Assembly (NCBI GenBank): GCA_020002185.1
Contig: CM034535.1
Coordinates: forward strand, 67,988,318 to 68,052,317
Length of the DNA stretch: 64,000 nt
Source: Paraescarpia echinospica
Lineage: Eukaryota; Annelida; Polychaeta; Sabellida; Siboglinidae
Reading direction: 5' to 3'
Within the stretch, counting starts at the first letter, position 1. Each line of letters opens with the position of its first letter. Positions 25,101-36,817 of the stretch are shown in pieces. Under the pieces are notes generated by a model that did not search any database, was not told the origin of the DNA, and saw only the letters and a program-made list of their open reading frames with translations. The position numbers and the translations under genes are program-made.

Positions 25101-26100
25101 ACTGAACAATGCACTATTGAAAATACACATTATTCAAGGTCCACGTTATCGTCGTGCAAATGACATGTTGACAAAGTGCTTGATGTCCAAGTGAGCTTGG
25201 TATGTCTGATCAGTTTAAGAAACTGTTCCATCAGAATGTGCGTTTGGTTGCAATACACACCACACTGAATGTCACTTTTGAGTGCTACAGAGCCACGTTA
25301 CATTTGGAACTTCACCTACACCGCTTCGGGCGCATAATCAACTATACTGGGTTGTAAAATAAGAGCAAATGCAAGCTCTGAGATCTGTAAAACGCTGTGG
25401 AAACAAATTTTGTTCTTTCTCCCATTGAAGGTGCATCATGCAAATGTATGAGCCATTCTTCAGTAATGTGTATTTTTTAGCCGATAAATTTTATAAAATT
25501 GTTTTGGCTAAATTTATCCAAAACATTGTTATTATGATGGACTAATTATCATTTTAAGCTAGTTAGTATTTTAATGCTTGTACACACCCGTGAACCGTCC
25601 CGGATTTGACGGTGTCAAAATAAAGTTTTATTATTATTATTATATTATTATGGACCAGGGTATCAACCCCAATGACCAACAGTCAGCAGCGATCAATATT
25701 AACAAACTTAGCTAACATGTGTATTTGAAAACACCTACCATCGCCGCATGTCTGAACCGTAATGAGACTGGACATGCTACTAATATGACAGAGCTTTCAT
25801 ATTTTAAAATAACATGGGAACATTTTTTGATTACATAGATATCAGCTTGCAAAAAAATGATGTACTAATGTGGTAGTAGAAGATTATAATCATAATTATA
25901 CTTACACAACATATCAGGATGTTATTTGTTCAATAACCTGCATATTTGGTTTGATATAGTTATGAACAGTATTCGGTAAACACATCTGATCAACAATTCG
26001 GTTCATGACATCATTACTTAGGTCAGTTACTCGTCAATATAAATACGAATCATTGTACTGTATTAATTCACTACACAATAAGAGTAATTTTTAACTTGTG
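22160..26100. other. Non-coding stretch, nothing recognised
   Basis: Holds a degenerate CTGACCAACACTGACCAAAC-like tandem stretch at 22340-22450 and otherwise unremarkable AT-rich sequence. An open frame ending at 23841 (KYLRAHIWRHLHAEHQYKVG...) follows a possible acceptor but matches nothing I recognise. Confidence 0.45.
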
Positions 26101-26224
26101 TTATGGCTAAGACAAAACATTATGGCCGAGACATTATTGTTATGGCTAAGACAACAATTCTTATTATTACTGCGGTGAGTAAAATTATTACATATTTACA
26201 TAATATTACATGGCTTAATCATGA

Positions 26225-26460
26225 AAGTTCACCAAAAATCTTTCCACTCTCTCTAGAGACTGACCAAAAATCTCCAACTGCACAAACACCCCACTTTGAG
26301 GCCTCTCCAAAAACCTCGAATATTGCACCCCCCCCCCTTGAAGCTTGCTAAAACCCACCTTGAGGGTCTTCGAAAACTTCCAACTGTACCAAAAATACAT
26401 CCTCTTTCTTATATACTGGGGGGTTAATCCGATCTCCAGCCCCTACCAAAAATGTGTGAG
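26225..26460 (-). repeat. Dispersed repeat family R3, copy 1
   Basis: Repeated words CCAAAAATCT, CTCCAACTGCAC, CTTTGAGGCC and TTCGAAAACTTCCAACTG. Read on the opposite strand they match the GGAGGTTTTCGGAGA / GGGGTGCAGTTG units at 40140-40325. Likely an old transposon with internal tandem units; class unknown. Confidence 0.5.
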
Positions 26461-26651
26461 GGGCTGGGACCTCCAATCGCCCCAGTATGACTCTGTATAT
26501 ATATATCACCTCACCTGACCTATCCTGTAACCCTGTGTGATCATCGGGGCACCTCTGACGATTATCGCATAATCGGTGTCCACCTTTGTCGGTCTTTTGC
26601 TGCCATTTGTCACTCGTAGAAGTCGAGGCCTGTCCATTCTTTGATGTTGTC

Positions 26652-27383
26652 TTACCAATTCTTGTTTTGCCTGTCTCTCCTTCTTTTCTGTCTCACTGTG
26701 CCTTGGAGGATGGTTTTTGCTAGGCCAGTAGATTGTGTGACATGTCCATACCATCTCAGTCTGCGTCTTCTGAATGTAGACAGGATGTCTTCATGTTGTC
26801 CGATGTTTTGAGTGATAATATTTCTCACTTCTTCGTTTGTGACATGGTCTATGTTTGGGATGCGCAAGATTTTTCGGTAACATCTCATTTCTATAGCTTG
26901 TATTCTTCTTTTTAACTCTGCTGTTAGGGTCCATGTTTCAGAAGTGTACAGAAATATTGATATGACAAATGCATGCATTAGTCTTATTTTAGTTTTCAGG
27001 GTGATGTTTTTATTTTTCCATATTGGTTTTAATCTTGCAAGTGCGGCAAAGGTTTGTGCAATTCTTGAAAGAACTTCTGGTTTTGATCCCTTTTCCGATA
27101 GCATTGCACCGAGATATTTGAAGTTTGTAACGGTTTCTAGTTCTTTCCCATTGACCTGTATCTGTGCTTGTAGGCCATTTGAGTTGTTAGTCATGAGCTT
27201 TGTTTTCTCTCCATTTATTTCCATCCCATAGTATGCAGAGGTTTTGTCCAGGAGTTTCACTAGATTTGCCAGTTCTTGTTCATCTCCTGCTATGGCATCG
27301 ATGTCATCAACGAATCGCAGGTTTGTGATTGTTCTTCCTCCAATGGTGACTGTGCCTATAAGACCTTCAAGTACATCTGCCAC
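26652..27383 (-). pseudogene. RTE-like reverse transcriptase, C-terminal half
   Basis: Open for 243 codons. It holds the polymerase catalytic box as NLRFVDDIDAIAG, where FADD is expected, so one residue of the metal-binding motif is changed. INGEKTKLMTNN, VTNFKYLGAML and ALARLKPIWKNKNITLKTK follow, then LYTSETWTL and AIEMRCYRKILRI of the thumb and C-terminal region. It begins directly after EQLWQ of the preceding frame, so the segment normally carrying the RQGC-x-LSP-type motif is missing. Confidence 0.75.
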
Positions 27384-27856
27384 AGTTGTTCAATGACATG
27401 TATAAGGTTGTGGTCGATGTTGTATTTCTTCATGGTAGTCCAGAGAGCTGCCTGCCATACTCTATCAAAGGCCTTCTTGAAATCGATGAAAGCATCGTAA
27501 ATGTCTTGTTGGTATTGTTGATATATTTCGCATAAAATTCGAAAATCTGTTCTGTTGTACTTCTCCCTGCCCGGAAGCCAGCTTGTTCCTCTGCGGTGTT
27601 TTTTTTCTGCTAGTGGCTTTAGTCTGTTTAGAATAACTTTCAGCATTACTTTACACGTACTAGGATGGCTGATAAGGTTGATAGTACGGTGGTTTTGGCA
27701 CAGTTGTAGGTTACTCTTTTTGGGTAGTGTAATAATAAGTGATTGTGTCCATGTTGTGGGCCACTTTCTTGACTTTTTCCATATTATTGTGAGTGCATCT
27801 ATCATGGCATCTCTTCCAGCTTGTATTAACTCTGATGGAATGTTGTCTACTCCCAC
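27356..27856 (-). pseudogene. RTE-like reverse transcriptase, N-terminal half
   Basis: Open for 166 codons: GVDNIPSELIQAGRDA, then SLIITLPKKSNLQLCQNHRTINLIS (fingers region), KVILNRLKPLAE, and DAFIDFKKAFDRVWQ with the catalytic Asp of motif A. The frame breaks near 27370, where sequence encoding about 50 residues appears deleted before the next segment. Confidence 0.75.
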
Positions 27857-28437
27857 TGCTTTTTCCGTTTAGAGATTTGATCGCTGCTTCTATTTCATCT
27901 CGTAGTACTCAAAGTCATCATCTTCATTTATCTGAGGGCAATTTAGAATGTTCAGATTTCCCTTTGACTGGTGGTTGTAAAGTTCGGAGCAGTATTCTGT
28001 CCATCTATTAATGATGTCCTTTGCTTATGTGTGCAGTATCCCAGCTTTGTCCTGTATGCTGGTGGCTTTTGGTTGTTTTTTCTGTGTGAGGTCTTTAACA
28101 ATCTGGAAAGCCCTTTTGTTGTTGTTCTTGTTGATGTTATCTTCTATTTCACTTCATTGTTCTTCGATCCAGTTTTCTTTGGCTCTCTTCGTGCCTCTCT
28201 TTATTGCATTGTTAATCTCTCTGTACTTAGCAGCGCCTTCTGTGGTGCTCTTGTCTTTCTTCAGCCGTCTCCATTTATTGCACATTTCCAAGAAGTCTCC
28301 TGTGAACCAGGGTTTCTTTTTCTGGCGATGTTTTCAAAGGATCTTGTTGGCTGTGTCAGTCATTGAGGTGTTGAAATTGTTTGTCATAGTTTCTACTTCT
28401 TCCCCGGCTAAGATAAGTGGAGCAAATTCTCCACCTA

Positions 28438-28641
28438 TCATTGCTTTGAACTCTTCTGCAATGTTGGGTCTTTGAGCTTTTCTAGATCATACTTTATTCT
28501 GGTGTTCTTCTGTCTTCTAATCTTCTTCAGCCGAAGTCGAAAATTTGTCATTATCATGTCATGGGCACTTCCAACGTCTGCACCAGGAAAGCTATGTGTT
28601 TGAGCGATGTTTATGTTTGACCGGAATCTGCTTTGGACCAT
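28438..28641 (-). pseudogene. RTE-like endonuclease, C-terminal fragment
   Basis: QSRFRSNINIAQTHSFPGAD then VGSAHDMIMTNFRLRLKK corresponds to the end of an apurinic-type endonuclease. The catalytic SDH triplet reads SAH, so a catalytic Asp is lost. Further frames between 27860 and 28440 are broken. Confidence 0.6.
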
Positions 28642-28789
28642 GATGTAATCAATCTAGTTGTGGTGTTGTCCATTAGGAGCATGCCAGGTCCATATTCTGA
28701 ATGCTTTGTGTGGGGCCAATGTGTTGGCTAAGCAAATTCAAGGAGTCTCAGTCCTCTCTCAATGCAGAGAGCATTACAGAAGGGTCCAT

Positions 28790-28968
28790 AATTGCATAAA
28801 GTTATAAAATCTACTTGTTTGTTCTATCATAAAGTTATAAAATCTACTTGTTTGTTCTATCATAAAGTTATAAAATCTACTTGTTTGTTCTATCATAAAG
28901 TTATAAAATCTACTTGTTTGTTCTATCATAAAGTTATAAAACCTACTTGTTTGTTCTATCATAAAGTA
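28790..28968. repeat. 33-bp tandem repeat, about 5 copies
   Basis: Five nearly identical units around CATAAAGTTATAAAATCTAC and TTGTTTGTTCTAT. Because the period is a multiple of three, frames stay open on both strands; these are not genes. A palindrome follows immediately at 28969-29005. Confidence 0.92.
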
Positions 28969-29005
28969 GTCTTAGCCATAATGCAAATTGTCTTATGGCT
29001 AAGAC
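28969..29005. repeat. 12-bp inverted repeat, TATGGCTAAGAC
   Basis: GTCTTAGCCATA (28969-28980) and TATGGCTAAGAC (28994-29005) are perfect complements around 13 nt. The same word occurs near 26103 and 26143 on the far side of the RTE-like LINE, with variants near 26122 and 29565. Confidence 0.6.
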
Positions 29006-29009
29006 GTTA

Positions 29010-30842
29010 GGGCTCAGACAATTTTTTTACAATTTGTTCTCAGGAATCTATAACTCATTTGAAATCTGTTCCATTTACATACCATGTTTATATATACGCA
29101 ATGCCACATAACTTGTATATTATATATGGCAGATTATTAAATAGTTACATGACATTTAACACGTTATGGTTTAGACAGGTAAAAAAAATATGTGGCGAAT
29201 TTAAGTCAAATAAACACTCTTTTGAGAAGGAAAATCACGAGCCATGCTAGCGAACATGTTATTTGCAAAAGGAGGTCAAAATAGGCTACTGTTGTAACAA
29301 TTATGGTTTGGAACCGTTTCAAAGATTTCACGCAGCAGCACTGTCCATGGGATGTTACGACTAGGACAAATTATCCCGGAGACAGACTTTCAAAGTCTGT
29401 ATTTTTTTTAATATTGACATTTTCTTAAACAAGTTAGGTAAAATACAATTGCTAAATAAATGGATTTAGTGTGCAATATATGTACATCGAGTATGCTGCT
29501 GTTATGCAAATATGTTTTAGCGGTGGTTAAAGTCAAATTATATTAGAAGGGACATGTTATGGTCAAGACATTCATTCAAGCATATCAGATTGAAAAACAT
29601 GACAAATTATTTATTTACTGCAATGGTCGTGACTGTCAAATATTGAAGGGGGTATATAGCAAACACATAAAGGCATTCGTTTTATTGTGTATAGCTATTC
29701 TTGGAAATTGAAAGCTGTGGACAAGAAAATACAAGTTACTGTAGAATGGCTCGAATTGTATCATCGCTGTGTGCAATCTCGCTGTTAGTCCGCGGGCCGC
29801 ATGAAATAGCTTTGCGGGCCGCTGGTGCCGACCCCTGGTCTAGCCTCTACTATGTGTCTATGACAGGTCTATGTCTATGTCTATGCTCTAGTTTAGTAGT
29901 TACTTTAGCTTAGGATATGGACATGCCACGGCTTCCTGCTACCCCGCCAAGTACAAATGCATGTAAACACCTGCTGACAAAACCTACCTTCAATCTAACC
30001 CTAACGTTCAAACTAATCCTAAACCTAACTCGTTTTGTACATCATACCAACCATAAAAGGGCATTTGTATGTGATTGGAGGCGTAGGCTGTAGCCGTGGC
30101 GAAACTTTGAGGAACCTCTCAATCACCTTTAAAATGCATTCCTTTATCTACTATACAGCAAATATAATCAATACTATATGAGTGAAAACGGTTCACATTT
30201 CCCACTGACTGTATAGCAACTGAATTTTCTATGTAAGCACTTTAAATTGACGCCACAGACGCTATTACCGTGCAGAAGTCGTGAATCCGAACCTATACGT
30301 AGCGCCCTCTGGCGATTGTCGGGTTAATTATTCAGTAAAATTCCCGCCGTTTGCGTCATTATCGAGACCATAAGTTTCTGAGGCCGAGCATCCTCGCGCG
30401 CCAGGGGTCGCTGCTGCTGATTACGTCAGTACCAGCCAGTAGTAGCCCCTGACTGATCGCTTTGCGAAACTCTGAATTTAAGCTCAGCCTATGAAATCGC
30501 TCACTAGATCAGTGGATCTCGGTAGGTCAGGTGGTCATAACAAAGCTAATTTTAACCAACCGTGGCTCGTGTTACATGCAATGTTTACGAAGTAGAAGTA
30601 GTTGTACGAATACACAATACCGCTTAGCTGCTCGTGCTAATGGGCGAACGGGTCATTATCTATCGGGAATCCCAGAAGTCGTGTTTATCAGTCTTCAAAT
30701 TGGGGTGGGTATTTGCGCTGTTCTCACGGGTGATGCAGGGCTCAGCACACTGTCAGTTTTCCCATTGGCGACCATGTTAATGTTTTGTGTGATTATAAGA
30801 AAACGTGACCTATAAAGTTTCTTAAACTTCCCACCTGCTGTT
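29010..30842. other. Non-coding stretch; weak element ends only
   Basis: AT-rich to about 29700, then somewhat richer in CpG at 30230-30520. No exon recognised. A hAT-like end is listed separately. Confidence 0.45.
29790..29837 (-). mobile_element. hAT-like terminus (solo)
   Basis: Reads CAGGGGTCGGCACCAGCGGC on the minus strand from 29837, followed by a second GCGGCCCGCGGAC-like block. CAGGGGTCGGC ends are typical of hAT elements. I cannot find the opposite end, so this may be a fragment. Confidence 0.4.
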
Positions 30843-30853
30843 TAACAAGATTG

Positions 30854-30878
30854 CCATCCAGAAAATTACTCTGGATGG
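30854..30878 (-). repeat. 3'-terminal hairpin of CR1-A
   Basis: CCATCCAGA and TCTGGATGG form a perfect 9-bp stem around 7 nt, a few bases before the ATCTTGTTAA tail. LINE reverse transcriptases are known to recognise such 3' stem-loops. It is conserved in the second copy at 58847-58872. Confidence 0.65.
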
Positions 30879-30928
30879 CAGGTGGACAAGGAAGCCTTTT
30901 GGCTTATCGAGAGTCCAATACTTTTTAT

Positions 30929-32233
30929 CTACATGTATCCCGCCTTTTTAAGGTGTGTGTCGATTTTATTTTTAAACATATTCACGCTACTAGCACCAAC
31001 ACAATCAGGAGATAATCTGTTCCATTCATTTACAGTCCTTTGTGAGAATGAGAACTTTCTTATATCTAATCTACACTGCTCCTTTACTAATGTAGCTTCA
31101 TGTCCTCTGGTCCTTCTATTTTTCTTAACTGAGAAAAAAATGTTTCTATCAATATTTTCATAACCATTCAATATTTTAAACACTTCTATGTGATCTCCTC
31201 TCAATCTCCTGGTCTCTAATGTTGTTAAACCACATTCTTTTAGGCGTATTTCGTAACTAAGATCCCTCAGATTTGGTATCATTTTAGTCGCTCTCCTCTG
31301 TACTCTTTCTAGCATATCTATGTCCTTCTTGCGATATGGCCTCCATGCTTGTATACAATATTCTAAATGAGGCCTCACTATTGTTTTGTACAGCGGTACT
31401 ATTAATTCTTTTTTCTTATACGCTATATTTCGCCTAATTAATCCAAGGATTTGATTTCCCTTTGACGCTGCAATTCCGCACTGCTCTGAAACCTTCATAT
31501 CAGCACTAATGGTTAACCCCAAGTCCTTTTCTTTTACAGTAGTACTTAGAACAGTACCCCCCATTTTATATTTTACCTCTTCATTCCCATGACCTGTGTG
31601 GAGGCATTTACATTTCCCAAAATTGAACAGCATTTGCCACTTTTCAGACCATTTGATCAACCTATCAAGATCATCTTGTAAATGCTGTCTGTCTCCATCA
31701 CTTTTAATCCTTCTAAACACTTTTGTATCATCCGCAAATTTTAACACCTTGCTTGTTATATCATCGTCCAAATCGTTGATATATATTAAGAATAATATAG
31801 GTCCTAGTACTGATCCCTGTGGTACCCCACTCAATACCGATTTCCAGTTTGAAGCCTCCCCATCAACTACTACACGTTGTCTTCTGTCATTCAGCCATTT
31901 TTCTATCCAGTTTATTATACCATTTCCTATGCCATGGGCCTTTAGCTTAAGGAGTAATCTTTGATGTGGTACTTTGTCGAAAGCTTTTTGAAAATCTAAA
32001 TAGATGATATCTACTGGTGATCCCTCATCTACCCACCTAGTGATGTCTTCCAAAAAACATAACATATTTGTTAAGCATGACCTCGCTTTTAAAAACCCAT
32101 GTTGAGATGGGTTTATCAAGTTATGTTTAACAAGAAAATCCACCATGTGATCTTTAATTAGTCTTTCTAATAATTTGCAAATCACTGATGTTAAACTCAC
32201 TGGTCTATAGTTCTCTGACTTGTTTCTCGAACC
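30929..32233 (-). pseudogene. CR1-A ORF2, reverse transcriptase body
   Basis: About 430 codons, intact. SENYRPVSLTSVICKLLE, the motif A region IIYLDFQKAFDKVPHQRLL, GVPQGSVLGPILFLIYINDL, and catalytic VLKFADDTKVF with both Asp residues, then the thumb (LGLTISADMK, LGLIRRNIAYKKK) and the typical CR1 C-terminus (RPHLEYCIQAWRPYRKKDI, LERVQRRATKMIP, TVNEWNRLSP). All polymerase motifs look intact. Confidence 0.85.
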
Positions 32234-32880
32234 TTTTTAAATAACGGTATAATGTTTGCCTCTTTCCATTCTAAAGGAACCACTCCCTCTTCTAATGACA
32301 AATTGAAAACTGTTGCAAGCGGTACGCTAATTTGTTCTACAATTTCCAATAGTAGTTTGGGCGGAATCCCGTCCACTCCAGGTGATTTATTATCCTTCAT
32401 AGCCCTTATTTTCTTAGCTACCATTTCCGAGGTTACAACTAACTGTCCTAAATAGTCTGAATCTGCCCCCTTGAACTTAGCCTCTGGTACTGGCAGTGAA
32501 CTAATATCTTCCCTGGTAAACACTGAACTAAAATACTCATTCAGGTCTTCTGCCATTAAGAATCCCTCTGATATTGTATTTCCAGCACTATCTTCTAGAG
32601 GACCGACCTTATCCTGAACTTTCTGTTTGCTTCGAATATACGCATAAAAACTCTTACTGTCATGTTTTATATTACTAGCTAATTTTTTTTCATAGCTTCT
32701 CTTTGAATTTCTAATTTCAGCTGTAGCTTGATTAAGTGCTTCTTTATAAATGTTGTAGTCTTCATCATTTCCAGTACATCTATATGACTTCCACATCATT
32801 TGTTTATACTTAATTTTTCTAATGGCTTCTTTCGATAAGTGTTTCTTTTTAGACCGTTTCCCTTGTTTTTTGAAAGGTAC
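32197..32880 (-). pseudogene. CR1-A ORF2, segment before the frameshift
   Basis: Encodes the RT N-terminal extension and fingers: YEKKLASNIKHDSKSFYAYI, SSVFTREDI, KDNKSPGVDGIPPKLL and EWKEANIIPLFKK. At about 32235 the frame shifts by one base: LFKK should continue GSRNKSENYRPVSLT, which is read in the frame of the next segment. Confidence 0.8.
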
Positions 32881-32919
32881 AAATTTATCGACTATGCACT
32901 TAATAGTCTGTTATTATCA

Positions 32920-35900
32920 TCTCATTGACATGCTGGTCTATTTTAGTCAAAATCTAATATCTCTAGCTCTTGCAAAATGCCTGTATGTATGACACCCGTC
33001 AATATATACAAATGCATGCAGGCAGTAATCCGGCTAAAGTGTCAACTAGCCAAATTGCTGCCAGATACCCTTCTGCTTAGTAAAATCAGCTAAAAAGACA
33101 CCATTTTACTGTCAACAGCTGCTACAATCACATCTACAAATCTGACTACTCAAATGCACTTATGTCAGAGCAAGTGAACATTGTAAAAAATAATTTCTCA
33201 AAAATATAATGCACTTTTTTTCGTCTGTAATCAAGCAGGAAGTTCAACAGTGTGCTGACCCCTGCAGTCGCGACTGGCAAAGTCAATTACTAGTTTGTCT
33301 CAGCTAACTTCCGCACTTCGCGTAGGGGATCAGCCAGGGCTAATTTTGCATGGCTTGCGAGGATGATGCCGTGGTGAGATTCATTTGCGGTTCAGCACGC
33401 CATGCTGTCTTGGATCTTGACATGGGAAGAGGGCAGCATGTCTCCTGTGGTGTCGGGGTGCGACGACATCGGAAGACGGGGGGAGGTGTGCTGTTGGACA
33501 TTTTAAGTGACAGTCCGGGAGATTTGCGAGTATGAATTCTGGGATACACCCAAATTAAATCAAGGAGATTTCCAAGAGAGTTGTTGCAACTTCAGGCAGC
33601 CTTTTGAAATGTTGCACTCCACTTTTTTTATAGTGTACAAACTAGTATAATCTACAAAATACCAGCCCCATACATGTAAAACTGACGGAGATATTAGTTC
33701 TTTTATAATATAGAAGTTTATTGTATAGCATAAGTACAATTGTACAAAACGGTATATATCATGTGCACCAAACTTGTAACAAACAAATCTGTAATTCAGT
33801 CAACGAACAGCCATTGATTGCCACATTCATACAATGTGAAAGACATTATTTGTGCCATGACATTCATTTGAGTAATTGCAAAATATAACAAGATAGTAAT
33901 CGCCATAACAATGATCGAGTTATCACATCATATAAATGCTTATAAAACTCGGGAATTCGCTTGGTTTATCAGATGCATCAACTGAATCTCAGCTGTTTCA
34001 ACAAATGCGTAGGTCTTGCGTGGTTTATATGGACATCTGTCTACTCTCTTAATGGGGTAATAACCATTCACCAGAATGCTGCACAAGAGTACTTGCTCAA
34101 CAATAACCATTACATGACATTTATCACTGCCATTGCTAATATCATATCACATTTTCTGAATTCCATACAAGTAACAATACTACCTTCGTGGAAAATGCTT
34201 GCATTTTATTAACTAACTACCTACTTTTGAACAAACTATATATAATATATACAAGAAATGTTCAATGACTGTCATTTGATGCATCAAAGTACAAACTGAC
34301 TGAGTAATCGGTATATGATTAGAACTTAGCAAAATTATGGCATTTCTCTACGTTTAACACCTGAAAAGATTTATAAAAACTTACATCATTGATGTTTACA
34401 GGTAACTGTTGAACTGACAACTTCATTGTAAGATTTTGTCAAATATTGCTAAAGTTTACACTCAAATTACTGAAGCAATTCTCACAGAAATTATAAAACC
34501 ACACTGTACATACATGCTCCCAAAGCCCTGTGGTAGTGTGAAATGTTTTGACTACCTCAAGTGCAAAACAAAACTTGCAGTGACACAGATCCATCACTTC
34601 CTATAAAATGTCTAAAAAATCTCAGAAACCGTACGTACAAAAACAATACATACAAGCCATTTAACTGAAAAGCCGCCTGGCTTTAACCTATTAAAATGAG
34701 GTCGTCATGTAAATACAACAATGTCACAAGACATATGGTGTAAACTGATCAAAAACTGAGGTAAGGGTGGAATAAGCTTTGAGCACAGACATGAATAAAG
34801 AAGCTGTCAGGTACACGTAAATGGAACTTCTGACTGTCAAGTCTTGTGAAGCTCGGAAATACAAGTTGTAATTTGGCAACCCGCTGTGTCCTTCCTGAAT
34901 GTCATTGGTTGGATTCCACTATTGTATCCTGCACAGAGTTAAGTTGACCACTGCCCGTGTAACACAACGATATAAAATCAACGCAACATAGCATTGGTGA
35001 AAGTGCTCTGGCATTACAACAAACACCGTTATGACGGCAGATCTAGATAGCCGTCATAACAGCTGGCTAGTAGATATACCAAACGTCTAAGAGAGCCCAG
35101 TTGAAGTCATTCTGGACAAAATGTTTATGTCATGATATAGAACAGCACCACACATAATCACAGATAAGGATCTCCTGGATTTGCTATCCGTATGATACAG
35201 CAATTGGCACCGAGTCCACAACACAATCAAATAGCACCACTAGGTAAATGACTGAGTTTCACTGTCAGAAATCACAGCCATGTTAAAATAACAAAGATCA
35301 CAGTCAGCTTTCAGAGTGTACTGCTGGGCAGGGGGAGGTGACAACATTAGTAATGTGGGTTTTACAACTTGATTACATTCACAATGAAAGTGACTCTAGA
35401 TACCCAGTAATTTAAATTCCAACAAATGCTTACTGAATCCTAGTCAACAGCCAAGTAATCATAGCAGTATTAGCAATGAAATTGATTAGAATTACTTATC
35501 GTTAAAACATCATGATTATTGTTACATTAAAATACATAACTGATTCATTTAACCCTGTTACAGAGTATTGTCACTCCCTCGGTGTTTACCATCTAAAGGT
35601 AACCCACATCATCCTATGCATTGGATTCTGAAGGACCTACTTTGTCTACAAATATCCTATTGTTAGAAGGAAAACTTCTTAAGACTATAAAGCAAAATAG
35701 GAATAAAACCTGCAAGTAACTATTGAGCTGCCGTTTCTGTTATACCCATATAAAGGGTTGCAGCCTTCTGCAAAGATCTAATACTATTAATTACTATCAG
35801 CCATCAGCAGAGTTCACACTGGGGTCACACTGAAGTATTGCATCATTGAGAAGAGACGTTTGATAACTTATTGAACATATCACCAAAAATTCTGTGCTGT

Positions 35901-36001
35901 ACTTTATGCAAGAGACAGACAGATTCTAATAGACCCCACTGCCAAATAAAATTGACATAATTATTTACTACATGAAAAATTAGATGCAAGCAAAAGCAAT
36001 A
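32920..36001. other. Non-coding region downstream of CCNF
   Basis: Mostly AT-rich sequence without recognisable exons. A GC-richer patch at 33290-33550 has open frames on both strands, but I know no matching protein; some of its words recur near 53260-53345. An inverted repeat lies at 35028-35060. Confidence 0.4.
35028..35060. repeat. Perfect 11-bp inverted repeat
   Basis: GTTATGACGGC and GCCGTCATAAC flank an 11-nt loop AGATCTAGATA. It lies in otherwise plain sequence and could be a hairpin or a binding palindrome. Confidence 0.6.
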
Positions 36002-36007
36002 TTTATT
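36002..36007 (-). terminator. Candidate poly(A) signal of CCNF
   Basis: AATAAA on the minus strand, about 257 nt beyond the CCNF stop codon. It is the first canonical hexamer I noticed downstream; usage is inferred. Confidence 0.4.
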
Positions 36008-36263
36008 TGAAAGATTCTTAGAAGAGGCATTTAACGCCAAGAGATAATTAATCATTCGTTTCATTAGCATTATAAACGCATCATACGAATCTCAGAGGGT
36101 ATTTTTGTTACTGCGATAAATGGAGATTGTATCTCGGTATACCCAGAGACATTACCAAGCTTGACGAACACCACAAACACATACATTCATGTGTACTATG
36201 TCATTTGAGCACAACTATATACATCACCATAGTCTATTGCACAGTCGGTTACTGGTCTCAATG

Positions 36264-36817
36264 TCATAACGTCGAGAAGACATGCACCCTCTTCTCGGTG
36301 CTAACAATAGATTGTGTACGTTTCCTCTTTCCCGCCACTGACCTACATGGGACCGAGACTAACTCGTTGTTCGTGAGCGTCCGTAACGCAGTCCGGTGGT
36401 CAGCTAAACTCCTTGTTGCTGTTGGCTCATTCGTGACAGACAATGACGCGTCACGTGACACCATTGCGCCGTCACGCTCTGTTCGCACACATGATTGGCT
36501 GGCCATCGCCGTGGCGACGGCACAGGACAGTTTGACGCTGCGTGCCAGGTTACTCGATGACCGGGTCAAGTGCGGTGACATTGTTGGTGTGCCTGTCGCG
36601 GACGTCACGGTGAAGGCACGACCGAAGCTTGTCGATAGAGACAAACACGTAGGCTGAGAGCCGAGACGCCAGCTGTTCGGAGTGCACAACGACGGGTAGG
36701 GGGCGCCAGCGGTCGTGGGTGAGTCGATTGTTTTGATTGTTGCTACACTGTACGAGTGGTGATCGCTGCCAAACCCCCACACGCTCTCGGATAGCTCTGA
36801 GTCGGAACTCGGCAGAT
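36264..36817 (-). CDS. CCNF: CCNF exon 14, C-terminal tail and stop
   Basis: Acceptor ATTTTTGTAG; phase completes FLDFDDLPSSDSELSESVWG. A 184-codon Ser/Thr/Pro-rich tail follows (SYSVATIKTIDSPTT) to GKRKRTQSIVSTEKRV and a stop. Low conservation is expected here. Support is phase, an open frame of this length, and PEST-like composition. It is GC-richer than its surroundings. Confidence 0.72.

Larger units (their letters stand above)
26511..28770 (-). mobile_element. RTE-like LINE, dead, internally deleted
   Basis: On the minus strand, from 28770 down: the end of an apurinic-type endonuclease, a linker, a reverse transcriptase and a C-terminal region ending near 26511. The protein style (GVDNIPSEL, DFKKAFDRV, GGRTITNLRF, AIEMRCYRKILRI, RRRRLRWYGHVTQ) is that of the widespread invertebrate RTE-like endonuclease-reverse transcriptase family. 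It is broken by frameshifts and stops, by an internal deletion in the polymerase, and by 5' truncation. The exact clade is uncertain. Confidence 0.8.
30843..32915 (-). mobile_element. CR1-group LINE 'CR1-A', nearly intact, 5' truncated
   Basis: A continuous minus-strand element. It enters mid-ORF2 near 32915 (VPFKKQGKRSKKKHLSKEA), runs through a complete reverse transcriptase to HLKKAGYM and a stop, and has a short 3' UTR ending in a hairpin (30854-30878) and an ATCTTGTTAA tail at 30843. Only one frameshift, near 32235, separates the two halves. The endonuclease is missing by 5' truncation, the usual fate of LINE copies. A second copy is at 58816-59974. Confidence 0.85.

Noticed and set aside
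28774..29010. Repeat proteins on both strands
   Set aside because: A 33-bp period keeps frames open on both strands; no start context, domain or splice sites.
30402..30451. CAGGGGTCGCTGCTG...AGTAGTAGCCCCTG as a 50-bp hAT mini-element
   Set aside because: Imperfect arms and no target duplication; may be chance in a GC-rich patch.
36127..36657. 176-codon plus-strand frame
   Set aside because: It is antisense to CCNF exon 14, which is supported by acceptor and phase.
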